DNA of 64,000 bases from Falsiroseomonas stagni DSM 19981 (GCF_900114315.1 NZ_FOSQ01000001.1:1032202-1096201), one strand, 5' to 3'. Counted from the stretch's first letter, positions 17,882 through 25,683 are shown. The notes: generated from the sequence alone by a model not told the origin. Program-made: numbers and translations.

Positions 17882-19875
17882 TCGGCGGCGCGCCCTGGGA
17901 CCTGCAGGCCGCGCTGTCCTGGGGTGCCGGCTTTGCCCTGGCGGCGCTGCTGCTGGCGCTGCTGCTGAACCGCGCCCGGCCCTTCGACCGCCTGCTGTTC
18001 ACGGGCTGCGCCATGCTGCCCATCCTGATCTATCTGCATTGGCGCATCACCCAGACGCTGCCCGCCTTCGACATCGCATTCGAACCGCTCTGGGCGCGGT
18101 TCTTCCTGGTCTTCGAGACCATCTCCATCGCCTATACGCTGGGCGCCGCGCTGATCATGACGCGCTGCTCCGCCGAGCGTGTCCGCGCCCAGGCCAATGC
18201 GGCGGAGGCGCTGCTGGAAGCGCGCGGCGACTGGCCGGCCGTCGACATCTTCATCTGCACCTACAATGAGAAGCTGGAGGTGCTGGAGAAGGCGATCGTC
18301 TCCGCCCTGGCCCTCGACTACCCGCGCGACCGCTTCACCGTCTGGGTGCTGGACGATACCCGCCGCGCCTGGCTGCGCGAATACTGCGAGGAAGTGGGCG
18401 CCAGCTACCTGACGCGGCCCGACAACAAGGGCGCCAAGGCCGGCAACCTCAACAGCGGCTACCGGCAGACGGCGGCGACCACGAAGGCGCCGCTGATCCT
18501 GGTGCTGGACGCGGATTTCGCGCCGCAGCGGCAGATGCTGAAGCGGATGGTGGGGCTGTTCCTCGATCCCAAGGTCGGCGTGGTGCAGACGCCGCAATTC
18601 TACTTCAACCCGGATCCCATCCAGCACAACCTCGGCATCGCCGGGTCCTGGGTGGATGACCAGCGCGTCTTCTTCGACCTGTTCCAGCCGGCCAAGGATG
18701 CCTGGGGCTGCGCCTTCTGCGTCGGCACCGGCTTCATCGTGCGGCGCGACCTGCTCGACCGCATGGGCGGCTTTCCCGAAGGCGCGGTCAGCGAGGACAT
18801 CTACCTCACCTATTCGCTGCTCCGCCGGGGTTTCGAGACCCGCTGGCTGAACGAACGCCTGTCGATCGGCCTGTCGGCGGAGGACATGGCGGAATACTGC
18901 ACCCAGCGCGCGCGATGGTGCCTCGGCACCATCCAGGTGGCGCTGCTGCGGGACGGGCCCTTCGTCGGGCGCGGCTACACGCTGGGCCAGCGGCTGCACT
19001 ACCTGCACGGCCTGCTGCACTGGCTGTCCAAGCCCTTCCTGCTGCTGCTGCTGATCGGCCCGGCCATCTACTGGGTCTTCGGCGTGCCGGCCTTCCAGGC
19101 GGACCATGTGGACTTCGTCACCTACGGGGTGCCGGCGCTCGCCTGCTTCTGGGTCCACAGCGCCTGGATCTCCGGCGGCCGTTCGCTGCCCCTGTTCACG
19201 GAGGTCTCCCACGCGGTCGCCGCGCTGCCGGTGACGATGTCGCTGGTGGCCGCCGCGCTCCGTCCCTTCGGGCGGCCCTTCAAGGTCACGGCCAAGGGCA
19301 GGTCCCGCACGGCGATGACCTTCAACCGTGGCTTCGCGCTGGGCTTCGGCGCCATCCTGGCCGCCAACCTCGCCGGCATCGCCTGGTCCCTGATCGGGCC
19401 CGACAACCCGGTGGAGGTGGCGGCGGAGGATGTGATGAACATCGTCTGGGCTTCCATCGCCATCGTGCTGGCGCTTGTGTGCCTCCTCGTCTGCTGCGAA
19501 TTGCCGCGGCCGCGGGGGGAGGAGCGCTTCGACGTCTTCTGGCGCCTGCCGGGCCTGGTGGTCGAGGATTGTTCCGTGAGCGGCGCGCGGCTGCGCTATG
19601 GCGACCCTGCCGCGGCCCCCGCCGCCGGCGCCGTCGTGGACCTCGTGCTGCCCGAAGCCGGGCCGGTGCGCGGGGTGGTGGTGCGGCAGGGCGCGCCCGG
19701 CGTGGTCGGCATCACCTGGCAGGTCGATCCGGTGGCGCGCCTGCGCATCATCGCGCTGCTCTTCTCCCGCGCGCCCGACAACATCGCCCGCGCCGGGCGC
19801 CTGGGCGTGGCGCTGCGGGGGCTGTGGGCGCGCGTGCGCAACCCCGATGGCCGCCAAAGGCCGAAGGCCGGCTGA
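17878..19875 (+). CDS. cellulose-synthase-superfamily glycosyltransferase 2 with C-terminal PilZ domain (BgsA/BcsA-like)
   Basis: A 665-residue inner-membrane processive glycosyltransferase. N-terminal helices precede a GT2 domain with CTYNE (127-131), DAD (211-213), SED (305-307) and QRARW (343-347). C-terminal helices follow, with the gating-loop motif FKVTAKG (468-474) of the BcsA class. A PilZ-type c-di-GMP site is visible as R546-x3-R550 and DCSVSG (564-569). It should polymerise a beta-glucan from a UDP-sugar under c-di-GMP control. The start is TTG at 17878, overlapping the upstream adaptor stop. No bcsB or bcsZ is present, so mixed-linkage glucan or another glucan is more likely than classical cellulose. 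The stop lies inside a tandem repeat. Confidence 0.87.
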   Translation: MIGGAPWDLQAALSWGAGFALAALLLALLLNRARPFDRLLFTGCAMLPILIYLHWRITQTLPAFDIAFEPLWARFFLVFETISIAYTLGAALIMTRCSAERVRAQANAAEALLEARGDWPAVDIFICTYNEKLEVLEKAIVSALALDYPRDRFTVWVLDDTRRAWLREYCEEVGASYLTRPDNKGAKAGNLNSGYRQTAATTKAPLILVLDADFAPQRQMLKRMVGLFLDPKVGVVQTPQFYFNPDPIQHNLGIAGSWVDDQRVFFDLFQPAKDAWGCAFCVGTGFIVRRDLLDRMGGFPEGAVSEDIYLTYSLLRRGFETRWLNERLSIGLSAEDMAEYCTQRARWCLGTIQVALLRDGPFVGRGYTLGQRLHYLHGLLHWLSKPFLLLLLIGPAIYWVFGVPAFQADHVDFVTYGVPALACFWVHSAWISGGRSLPLFTEVSHAVAALPVTMSLVAAALRPFGRPFKVTAKGRSRTAMTFNRGFALGFGAILAANLAGIAWSLIGPDNPVEVAAEDVMNIVWASIAIVLALVCLLVCCELPRPRGEERFDVFWRLPGLVVEDCSVSGARLRYGDPAAAPAAGAVVDLVLPEAGPVRGVVVRQGAPGVVGITWQVDPVARLRIIALLFSRAPDNIARAGRLGVALRGLWARVRNPDGRQRPKAG

Positions 19876-19958
19876 GGGAACCCGGCCGAAGGCCGGCTGG
19901 GGGAACCCGGCCGAAGGCCGGCTGGGGGAACCCGGCCGAAGGCCGGCTGGGGGAACCC
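19859..19958. repeat. four tandem 25-bp hairpin repeats at the glycosyltransferase stop codon
   Basis: Four contiguous 25-bp units (19859-19883, 19884-19908, 19909-19933, 19934-19958) are identical except for one base: the first has TGA, the glycosyltransferase stop at 19873-19875, where the other three have TGG. Each copy contains GGCC-GAA-GGCC, which extends to a 6-bp stem (CCGGCC/GGCCGG) across unit junctions. The array would fold as a row of small stem-loops at the mRNA 3' end. Confidence 0.92.
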
Positions 19959-19974
19959 GCGGCGGGCCGCCGCG
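19958..19974. terminator. hairpin closing the 25-bp repeat array
   Basis: CGCGGCG and CGCCGCG (7 bp) flank a 3-nt loop immediately after the last tandem unit and 31 bp before the next start codon. No T-tract follows. It may act with the tandem hairpins as a transcript end. Confidence 0.4.
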
Positions 19975-20005
19975 TCTTGCCCCGCAACACCGCGTGAGGC
20001 GCGCC

Positions 20006-20434
20006 ATGGCGTTCAAGGGGAAGCCGCCGGGGTCCGGATCGGGGGAGATGTCGCACCGCACGGCGGCGCTGCGCCCCGCCATCGCACTCGACCCCGCCGC
20101 CGCGACGCGGGCGCGGTCGCTCCGCCGCCAGGGCATGGCGCCCGAGGCCATCGCCGCCCGCTTCGGCGTGAAGCTGGAGGAGGTGGAGAAGGCGCTGGTG
20201 CAGATGCGATCGCCCCGGCCGGAGACGACGCGCGGCACGCTGAACGTGACGCTGGACGCGCATCGCCTGGTCATGGCGGAACGCCGCGGCGACGAACCGC
20301 TGTGGCGGACCATGGACCGGATGCTCGACGAATTGCTCCGGCTGCGCGCCGCCGCCGCCCGCCGCGGCCATGCGCGGCGGCGCCAGGGCGTGGCCCCGGC
20401 GCTGCCGCTGCTCGACCCTATGCCGGAACGATGA
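20006..20434 (+). CDS. small basic protein with helix-turn-helix-like segment, unknown function
   Basis: A 142-residue basic protein. The central region, ATRARSLRRQGMAPEAIAARFG followed by VKLEEVEKALVQM, looks like a sigma-factor-like or transposase-like helix-turn-helix. The C-terminal half contains DRMLDELLRLRAAAARR, a likely amphipathic helix. I cannot name a family. The ATG at 20006 has GAGG at 7 bp. It lies downstream of the glucan synthase on the same strand, separated by the hairpin array, and its end overlaps the convergent isocitrate-lyase-like gene by 17 bp. Confidence 0.6.
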   Translation: MAFKGKPPGSGSGEMSHRTAALRPAIALDPAAATRARSLRRQGMAPEAIAARFGVKLEEVEKALVQMRSPRPETTRGTLNVTLDAHRLVMAERRGDEPLWRTMDRMLDELLRLRAAAARRGHARRRQGVAPALPLLDPMPER

Positions 20435-21281
20435 AGGGCTTCGCGGCCTCGTCATAGGTGCCGTAGCCCAGCGTCGCGTTGTGCACGGCCGGCGGCAGGG
20501 CCAGGTCGCTCGCGGCCTTGCCGGCCTTGAGGGCGGCCAGGCCCGACTGGATGCCGGCGATGGCGGGGGACAGCATCGCGGTCGGGTAGGTGCCGATCTT
20601 CAGGCCGAGCTGCTCCGCCAGGTTGCGGTCCGGGATGATCCGCGTGCCGCCGGGCGAGAGCACGGCGAAATGCGGCCGGCCCTTCGATGCCTCCACCGCA
20701 CGACGGATCTCGGTCTCATCCGCCGGGCTGTCGAGGAAGAGGATGTCGGCGCCTTCCTCCACATACATCTCGATCCGCGCCACGGCTTCGTCGATGCCGC
20801 GCGTCGGGCGGCAATCCGTGCGGGCGCAGATCAGGATGCCGCTTTCCTTCGCGGCCTGGACGGCGGCGCGGATCTTCATGCGCGCTTCCTCCCGCGGGAT
20901 GCAGGGCTTGCCGGCGGCGGTCAGGGCGCGGGGCGTCACCTTGTCCTCGATCAGCACGGCGGCGGCGCCGGCGCGGCCATAGGCGCTGACGGTGCGCTGC
21001 ACGTTCATGGCGTTGCCGTAGCCATGGTCGCCATCGGCCAGGATCAGCGTCTTCGGCGCCGCGTTGCGGACCATGGTGAAGCTGTCGAACATCTCCCCGA
21101 AGGAGATGAGGTCGAGGTCCGGGCCGCCGAGCCGGCTGGCGGCGACGCAGGAACCCGAGAGGAAGGCCGTCTCGAACCCGGCTTCGGAGGCGAGGCGCGC
21201 GGAAATCCCGTCCCACACCGCGGGCATGGTGAGCAGGCCTGGCTTGGCGAGCAGGGCGCGCAGGCGATCGGGCGGCGTCAT
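20418..21281 (-). CDS. isocitrate lyase/PEP mutase superfamily enzyme
   Basis: A 287-residue protein of the ICL/PEPM superfamily: MPAVWDGISARLASEAGFE at the N-terminus, a metal-binding ADGDHGYGN segment, IEDKVTPRALT and ICARTDCRP. The loop normally holding the KKCGH of isocitrate and methylisocitrate lyases reads differently here (TAAGKPCIPREEARMKI). A carboxyvinyl-carboxyphosphonate mutase-like or oxaloacetate decarboxylase-like role therefore fits better than true isocitrate lyase. The ATG at 21281 has GAGGAA at about 7 bp. Substrate unknown. Confidence 0.8.
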   Translation of the reverse strand: MTPPDRLRALLAKPGLLTMPAVWDGISARLASEAGFETAFLSGSCVAASRLGGPDLDLISFGEMFDSFTMVRNAAPKTLILADGDHGYGNAMNVQRTVSAYGRAGAAAVLIEDKVTPRALTAAGKPCIPREEARMKIRAAVQAAKESGILICARTDCRPTRGIDEAVARIEMYVEEGADILFLDSPADETEIRRAVEASKGRPHFAVLSPGGTRIIPDRNLAEQLGLKIGTYPTAMLSPAIAGIQSGLAALKAGKAASDLALPPAVHNATLGYGTYDEAAKPFIVPA

Positions 21282-21354
21282 GGCGGCTTCCTCAACGATT
21301 GATTGGGGGAAGCCTATCCCCGGCACGGGCCCGGACCAAGCCGGGCGGTGGGCC

Positions 21355-21389
21355 AAAAAAAAGGCCGCCAACCCCTGGGGGTAGCGGCC
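21355..21389 (-). terminator. Rho-independent terminator
   Basis: On the minus strand a GGCCGC/GCGGCC stem with an inner CCCC/GGGG extension is followed directly by eight T residues. It is the clearest intrinsic terminator in the window and one of few with a real T-tract. It lies 265 bp beyond the LysR gene end, so it more likely ends a separate small transcript than the LysR mRNA. Confidence 0.85.
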
Positions 21390-21545
21390 TAGTCAAACAG
21401 GGAGGCTTCACGTCTGGGAGACGAAGGGGTTCGGGAAAGTGTCCCGAGTGACCCTGAGCCAGCGTCGCCGCCGGCACACCCGGAACATAGTGCTGCGCTG
21501 CGGTATGGAGGATTGATGAATTGGCGGTAGCCGACATGCGCAGGA
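21355..21545 (-). ncRNA. candidate small RNA with anti-Shine-Dalgarno motifs and intrinsic terminator
   Basis: The 372-bp gap between the isocitrate-lyase-like gene and the LysR gene holds a chain of structures on the minus strand. These are a TCGGGA/TCCCGA stem (21431-21447), a CGTCT-CCC-AGACG stem-loop (21411-21423), then GGCCGC...GCGGCC (21363-21389) followed by eight Ts (21355-21362). Unpaired segments hold AATCCTCCATACC and GAAGCCTCCCTGTTT, both anti-Shine-Dalgarno-like. The 5' end is not defined; an AT-rich stretch at about 21560-21620 could hold the promoter. An 81-codon frame (21292-21537) overlaps but does not look like a known protein and runs through the terminator. The class resembles CCUCC-type regulatory RNAs of alphaproteobacteria. 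Confidence 0.5.
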
Positions 21546-21604
21546 CGCATGGGTAAGCGGGAGGCCTGCGCGATTGGAAAAATACCGATGAGTTATCTCA
21601 GTCC

Positions 21605-21621
21605 GCGGAATTTTTCTCCGC
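21605..21621. other. AT-loop hairpin downstream of the LysR gene
   Basis: GCGGA and TCCGC enclose a 7-nt A/T-rich loop, 33 bp beyond the LysR stop codon and upstream of the candidate small RNA. It may separate the LysR transcript from the small RNA promoter region. No T-tract follows the stem. Confidence 0.35.
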
Positions 21622-21653
21622 CATGGCGCCCCCGTCCCATGCGGCGGAAAGGC

Positions 21654-22562
21654 TCAGGCCGCGCCGTTGATCCGGGATGGGGAAGCGAGCTCCGCCACCA
21701 GGAAGTCGCGGAACACCGCGACGCGCTTGGAATGGCGCAGCTCCTCCGGATAGACGAAGTAGGCCTCGATCCGCGGTGCCTTCAGCTCCGGCAGCACATG
21801 GACCAGCCCGTCCAGCTCCTCCCCCATGTAGTCGGGCAGGGCGGCCAGGCCGAGGCCGCTGCGCACCGCGGCCAGGATGCCGGGCAGGGAGTTCATCTCC
21901 AGCACCGCACGGCGGGAGGAGCCTGGGCGGCGCCCCGCCTCGCTCAGCCAGTTCACGCTCTCCACCGGCGGGCGGTAGTCGCCATAGACGATCATGCGAT
22001 GGGCATCCAGGTCCTCGGCCCGTTGCGGCATCCCGGCCGTCTTCAGGTAGTCCGGCGCGCCGCAGACCCGCCAGCCGAAGGTGCCGAGGTTCCGCTGGAT
22101 CAGGTCCGGCTGCCGCGGCGGGTGCATGCGGATGGCGACATCGGCTTCCCGCATCGCGAGGTCGAGGTCCGCATCGTCCAGCAGCACCGTCAGCGTCACG
22201 TCCGGGTGCATGGCCATGAAGCGCCGCAGCCGCGGCGCCAGCCACACGCTGCCGAAGCCCGTCGTGGTCGTGACCTTGAGGCGCCCGGTCGGCCGTTCCC
22301 GGCTCTCGGTCAGCAGCGCCTCGGTCATCGCCAGCTTGGCGAAGACCTCCCGCACCGCGCGGTTCAGGGTCTCCCCCTGCTCGGTCAGGATCAGGCCCCG
22401 CGCGTGGCGATGGAACAGCGGGACCTGCAGGGCCTCCTCCAGCGCCTGGATCTGGCGCGAGACGGCGGATTGCGAGAGGTTCAGCGTCTCGCCGGCATGG
22501 GTGAAGGACCCGGCCTCGGCGACGGCGTGGAAGACCCGCAGCTTGTCCCAGTCCAGCGGCAT
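21654..22562 (-). CDS. LysR-family transcriptional regulator
   Basis: A 302-residue LysR-type regulator. The winged helix-turn-helix occupies residues 1-60 (KLRVFHAVAEAGSFTHAGE, LNLSQSAVSRQIQALEE), followed by the periplasmic-binding-like effector domain. The ATG at 22562 has GGGAG upstream; an in-frame TTG six codons earlier is also possible. Such regulators often control a divergent neighbour, but nothing starts divergently nearby: upstream is the end of trxB on the same strand. Target unknown. Confidence 0.9.
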   Translation of the reverse strand: MPLDWDKLRVFHAVAEAGSFTHAGETLNLSQSAVSRQIQALEEALQVPLFHRHARGLILTEQGETLNRAVREVFAKLAMTEALLTESRERPTGRLKVTTTTGFGSVWLAPRLRRFMAMHPDVTLTVLLDDADLDLAMREADVAIRMHPPRQPDLIQRNLGTFGWRVCGAPDYLKTAGMPQRAEDLDAHRMIVYGDYRPPVESVNWLSEAGRRPGSSRRAVLEMNSLPGILAAVRSGLGLAALPDYMGEELDGLVHVLPELKAPRIEAYFVYPEELRHSKRVAVFRDFLVAELASPSRINGAA

Positions 22563-22692
22563 GCCCGCGCGTTCTCCCAAGCTCTCGATTCGGTGGGCAG
22601 GCTGCCATGCAATGATGGCGCTTGAGTAGGCTCAGCCTGACTTCCGCGACAGGTTTTTTCCATCCAGCCGTCAGATCGGGCGAAAGCGGGCC

Positions 22693-22769
22693 TCAATCCC
22701 CGGCGGCCAGGGCCGCCCTTCAATCCCCGGCGGCCAGGGCCGCCTCAATCCCAGGCGGCGAGGGCAGGC
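22693..22769. repeat. triplicated trxB gene end (25-bp units)
   Basis: Two identical 25-bp copies (22693-22717 and 22720-22744) lie immediately downstream of trxB. They match the actual gene end (22745-22769) at 21 of 25 positions. On the minus strand each encodes a closely related tail, ALAA then G or W, Asp, and TGA. The gene end thus appears three times in a row. Confidence 0.9.
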
Positions 22770-23725
22770 GCATCGGCCGGCACATGGGCCAGGAACTTCT
22801 CCGCCTCCAGCGCCGCCATGCAGCCCGTGCCGGCCGCGGTGACGGCCTGGCGGTAGATGCGGTCCTGCACATCCCCGGCCGCGAAGATGCCGGCGATGCT
22901 GGTCTGCGTGGTCCCGGGCTTCGTGACGATGTAGCCATCCTGGTCCATGCCGAGCTGGCCCTTGAACAGCGCGGTCGCGGGGTCATGCCCGATCGCGACG
23001 AAGACGCCGTGCACCGCCAACTCCGACGTCGCCCCGGTCTTCAGGTTCCGCAGCGCCAATCCGCGCGCGACGGGCACGCGGCCGGACGGATCGGCCAGCA
23101 CGCTCTCCACCGCCGTGTCCCAGACGCAGGTGATGTTCGCCTTGGCGAAGAGACGCTGCTGCAGGATCTTCTCGCTGCGCAGCGAGTCGCGGCGGTGGAT
23201 CAGCGTCACGTGCCGGGCGAGGTTGGAGAGGTAGAGCGCCTCCTCCGTCGCCGAATTGCCGCCGCCCACCACGGCCACATCCTTGCCGCGGTAGAAGAAG
23301 CCGTCGCAGGTGGCGCAGGCGGAGACGCCGAAGCCCGACAGCTCCTTCTCCCCGGGGATGCCGAGCCAGCGGGCCTGCGCGCCGGTCGCGATCACCAGCG
23401 CCTCCGCCACATAGGTCACGCCGCTGTCGCCGATGCAGCGGAAGGGGCGGCGGGAGAGGTCGACGGAGACGATCACGTCCTGCTCGATCCGGGCGCCGAC
23501 ATGCAGCGCCTGCGCCTGCATCTGCTCCATCAGCCATGGCCCCTGGATGGGGCCGGCAAACCCAGGAAAATTCTCGACATCCGTCGTGATGGTCAGCTGC
23601 CCGCCCGGCTGCATCCCGGCGACCACCAGCGGCTCCAGCCCGGCGCGGGCGGCATAGATCGCGGCGGTGTAGCCGGCGGGGCCTGCGCCGAGGATCAGCA
23701 GGCGGGTCTTGATGGTCTGGGACAC
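22745..23725 (-). CDS. trxB: thioredoxin reductase
   Basis: A 326-residue low-molecular-weight thioredoxin reductase. The FAD-binding motif GAGPAG lies at 13-18, the redox-active CATC at 137-140, the NADPH-binding VVGGGNSATEEAL follows, and the GIFAAGDVQD FAD motif is near the C-terminus. It reduces thioredoxin with NADPH. The start is probably GTG at 23725 (VSQTIKTRLLILGAGPAG), which gives the usual N-terminus, although no clear ribosome-binding site precedes it. It is divergent from the Lrp-family gene across 153 bp. Confidence 0.95.
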   Translation of the reverse strand: MSQTIKTRLLILGAGPAGYTAAIYAARAGLEPLVVAGMQPGGQLTITTDVENFPGFAGPIQGPWLMEQMQAQALHVGARIEQDVIVSVDLSRRPFRCIGDSGVTYVAEALVIATGAQARWLGIPGEKELSGFGVSACATCDGFFYRGKDVAVVGGGNSATEEALYLSNLARHVTLIHRRDSLRSEKILQQRLFAKANITCVWDTAVESVLADPSGRVPVARGLALRNLKTGATSELAVHGVFVAIGHDPATALFKGQLGMDQDGYIVTKPGTTQTSIAGIFAAGDVQDRIYRQAVTAAGTGCMAALEAEKFLAHVPADAPALAAWD

Positions 23726-23813
23726 GGGCAGGGAATCCGTTGCGGTCGGGGGTCTCGGGGCAGGGATATCGGCGCCCGCGACCGAATGCTCAACCTCCCC
23801 CTCATCAGCCATC

Positions 23814-23842
23814 TTGCCGACACGGTTTCCCGCAAGGATATT
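23814..23842 (+). promoter_or_regulatory. sigma70-type promoter of the Lrp-family gene
   Basis: TTGCCG (23814-23819) and GATATT (23837-23842) are separated by exactly 17 bp, each matching 4 of 6 consensus bases. They stand out in an otherwise very GC-rich region, with the start codon 36 bp downstream of the -10 element. Confidence 0.5.
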
Positions 23843-23878
23843 GCGCCGACAGCCCGAAACAGGACATTCCGCCCCACC

Positions 23879-24373
23879 ATGCCGGACTCCGCTGCCCAGG
23901 ACATCGACCAGGTCGACCGCCACATCCTGGCGGAACTGCAAGGCGATGGCCGGATGACCAATGTGGAACTGGCGCGGCGCGTCGGCCTTTCCGCCCCCCC
24001 CTGCCTTCGCCGCGTGCGGCGGCTGGAGGAACAGGGCGTGATCCGCGGCTACCACGCGGACCTCGACCCGCATGTGCTGGGGTGGGAGATCACCTTCTTC
24101 GCCCTGGTGGGGCTGGAGACGCAGAAGCAGGCCGTGCTCCAGGCCTTCGAGGCGATGGTCTGCGAATGGCCGGAGGTGCGCGAATGCCACATGATCCGCG
24201 GCGGCGGCGACTTCATGCTGCGACTCGTGGCCCGCGACACGGCGCATGAGAACCAGCTGACCTCCCGCCTGACCGGCGCGCCCAATGTGCTGCGGGTGCA
24301 GACCCTGCAGACCATCCACACGGCCAAGGACGTGACCGGCGTGCCGATCGACCGGGAAGGCGCCGCCGGGTGA
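23879..24373 (+). CDS. Lrp/AsnC-family transcriptional regulator
   Basis: A 164-residue protein with an N-terminal helix-turn-helix (DIDQVDRHILAELQGDGRM, ELARRVGLSAPPCLRRV) and a C-terminal RAM ligand domain with GGGDFMLRLVARD. This is the leucine-responsive regulator fold and most resembles amino-acid-responsive local regulators. A candidate promoter lies directly upstream. The stop overlaps the next gene's start by 4 bp, so it is co-transcribed with a secreted hydrolase. It is divergent from trxB, where autoregulation and control of trxB are possible. Confidence 0.92.
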   Translation: MPDSAAQDIDQVDRHILAELQGDGRMTNVELARRVGLSAPPCLRRVRRLEEQGVIRGYHADLDPHVLGWEITFFALVGLETQKQAVLQAFEAMVCEWPEVRECHMIRGGGDFMLRLVARDTAHENQLTSRLTGAPNVLRVQTLQTIHTAKDVTGVPIDREGAAG

Positions 24374-25683
24374 CCTGGCTGCGCCGCGCGTCTGTCGCGC
24401 TCGCGCTGCTGCTGCCCGGGTTCGCGGCGGCGGAGGTCAGCCCCGCCGACTGCCCGCCAGGCCTGCCCGCCGGCACCACCTGCCTGCGCGGCCGGGACGC
24501 CAATGGCGCCTGGCTGCTGCTGGCCCGCCCCGCCAACTGGCATGGCGGGCTTGTCACCCACATCTTCGGCGGCCCCCGCATGGCGCCGCCCGCCCGCGAC
24601 ACGACGGATGAGGACCTGATCCGCTACCAGGAATTCCTGGCGGAGGGCTGGGCCTGGGCCTCCACCAGCCGCCGTCGGGAGGGTTTCGGCCTGCGCCGCG
24701 CGGGGGAGGACACGCTGGCCGCCACCCGCGCGGCGGAAGCCGCCTTCGGCCGTCCGCGCCTGTCCGTGCTGCATGGCCAGTCCTGGGGCGGGGCCGTGGC
24801 GGCCCGCGCGATCGAGACGCTGAACGAGCCTGACGCGGAAGGCCGCCGCCCCTGGCAGGCGGCGCTGCTCACCTCCGCCGTGCTGGCCGGGCCGACACGG
24901 GCCTATGACATGCGGGTGGACCTCCGCGCCGCCTTCCAGGCGGTCTGCGGCACCCATCCCGCGCCGGAGGAGCCGCAATACCCCGTGACGCTCGGCCTGG
25001 CGCGGGGCCAGGTGATGGAGCGCGAGGCGCTGATGGCCCGCTACCTCGCCTGCACCGGCGCCGACCTGGCGCCGGAGGCGCGGACGCCGGCGCAGCGCCA
25101 GGCGCTGGGCGACCTGGTGGCGGCCAGCCGCATCACCGAATGGGCCATCCCGGGGCATCTGGCCTGGGCCACCACGGTCTTCGCCGATATCGCCTGGCGG
25201 ATGATGGAGGGGCGCAGCGCCTTCGGGAATGCGGGGGTGCGCTACAGCGGCACCAGCGACGACGCGGCCTTCAACGCCCGCGTGCCGCGCATCACGCCCG
25301 ACCCCGATGCGCGGGCGAAGCTGGCGCGGGATGGCGACCCCACCGGGGCCATCGCCATCCCCGTGCTGACCCTGCATGGCATCGCGGACAGCACCGTCTT
25401 CGTGGAACATGCGGCGGCCTACCGCGCCACGCTGGAGGCCGCGGGCACCGCGCATCTGCTGGCGCAGGTCTTCGTTGATGACGGGGAGCACAACAAGCTC
25501 TCCGCCGCGCTCTACCCGGCCGCCCTGGCGGCGCTGGCCGATTGGGCGGAGACCCGCCGCCGCCCAACGCCGGGCGAGGTGCGGGGCCGCTGCGAGGCGC
25601 TGCGCAGCCGCTATGCCGGCGAATGCCGGGTACTGTCCGGCTACACGCCGCCGAGCTGGGAGTCGCGGGTCAACCCCCGTTGA
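24370..25683 (+). CDS. exported alpha/beta hydrolase
   Basis: A 437-residue protein with an N-terminal signal peptide (basic LRR, hydrophobic core, AAA-E cleavage region near residue 21). The nucleophile elbow GQSWGG lies at 136-141 (Ser138), a likely catalytic Asp in GIADSTV, and the His in DDGEHNKL near the C-terminus. Several Cys residues may form disulfides. Substrate unknown; peptide or ester hydrolysis are the obvious options. The GTG start overlaps the Lrp stop (GTGA). The end overlaps the convergent GFA gene by 14 bp. Confidence 0.78.
   Translation: MTWLRRASVALALLLPGFAAAEVSPADCPPGLPAGTTCLRGRDANGAWLLLARPANWHGGLVTHIFGGPRMAPPARDTTDEDLIRYQEFLAEGWAWASTSRRREGFGLRRAGEDTLAATRAAEAAFGRPRLSVLHGQSWGGAVAARAIETLNEPDAEGRRPWQAALLTSAVLAGPTRAYDMRVDLRAAFQAVCGTHPAPEEPQYPVTLGLARGQVMEREALMARYLACTGADLAPEARTPAQRQALGDLVAASRITEWAIPGHLAWATTVFADIAWRMMEGRSAFGNAGVRYSGTSDDAAFNARVPRITPDPDARAKLARDGDPTGAIAIPVLTLHGIADSTVFVEHAAAYRATLEAAGTAHLLAQVFVDDGEHNKLSAALYPAALAALADWAETRRRPTPGEVRGRCEALRSRYAGECRVLSGYTPPSWESRVNPR

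Noticed and set aside
19859-19958. The 25-bp tandem units as a CRISPR array
   Set aside because: There are no unique spacers between the units, they start inside a coding sequence, and no cas genes are nearby.
17701-20313. 870-codon minus-strand frame across the glycosyltransferase
   Set aside because: It is antisense to motifs of a clear GT2/PilZ enzyme; its Gln/Arg/His-rich composition is typical of shadow frames.
20418-21281. Assignment as true isocitrate lyase or methylisocitrate lyase
   Set aside because: The KKCGH-type catalytic loop expected in these enzymes is not recognisable, so only the superfamily is claimed.
21292-21537. 81-codon minus-strand frame in the gap beside the isocitrate-lyase-like gene
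   Set aside because: It runs through a Rho-independent terminator and overlaps the next gene's leader, has no good ribosome-binding site or recognisable sequence, and the region is better explained as a structured RNA.
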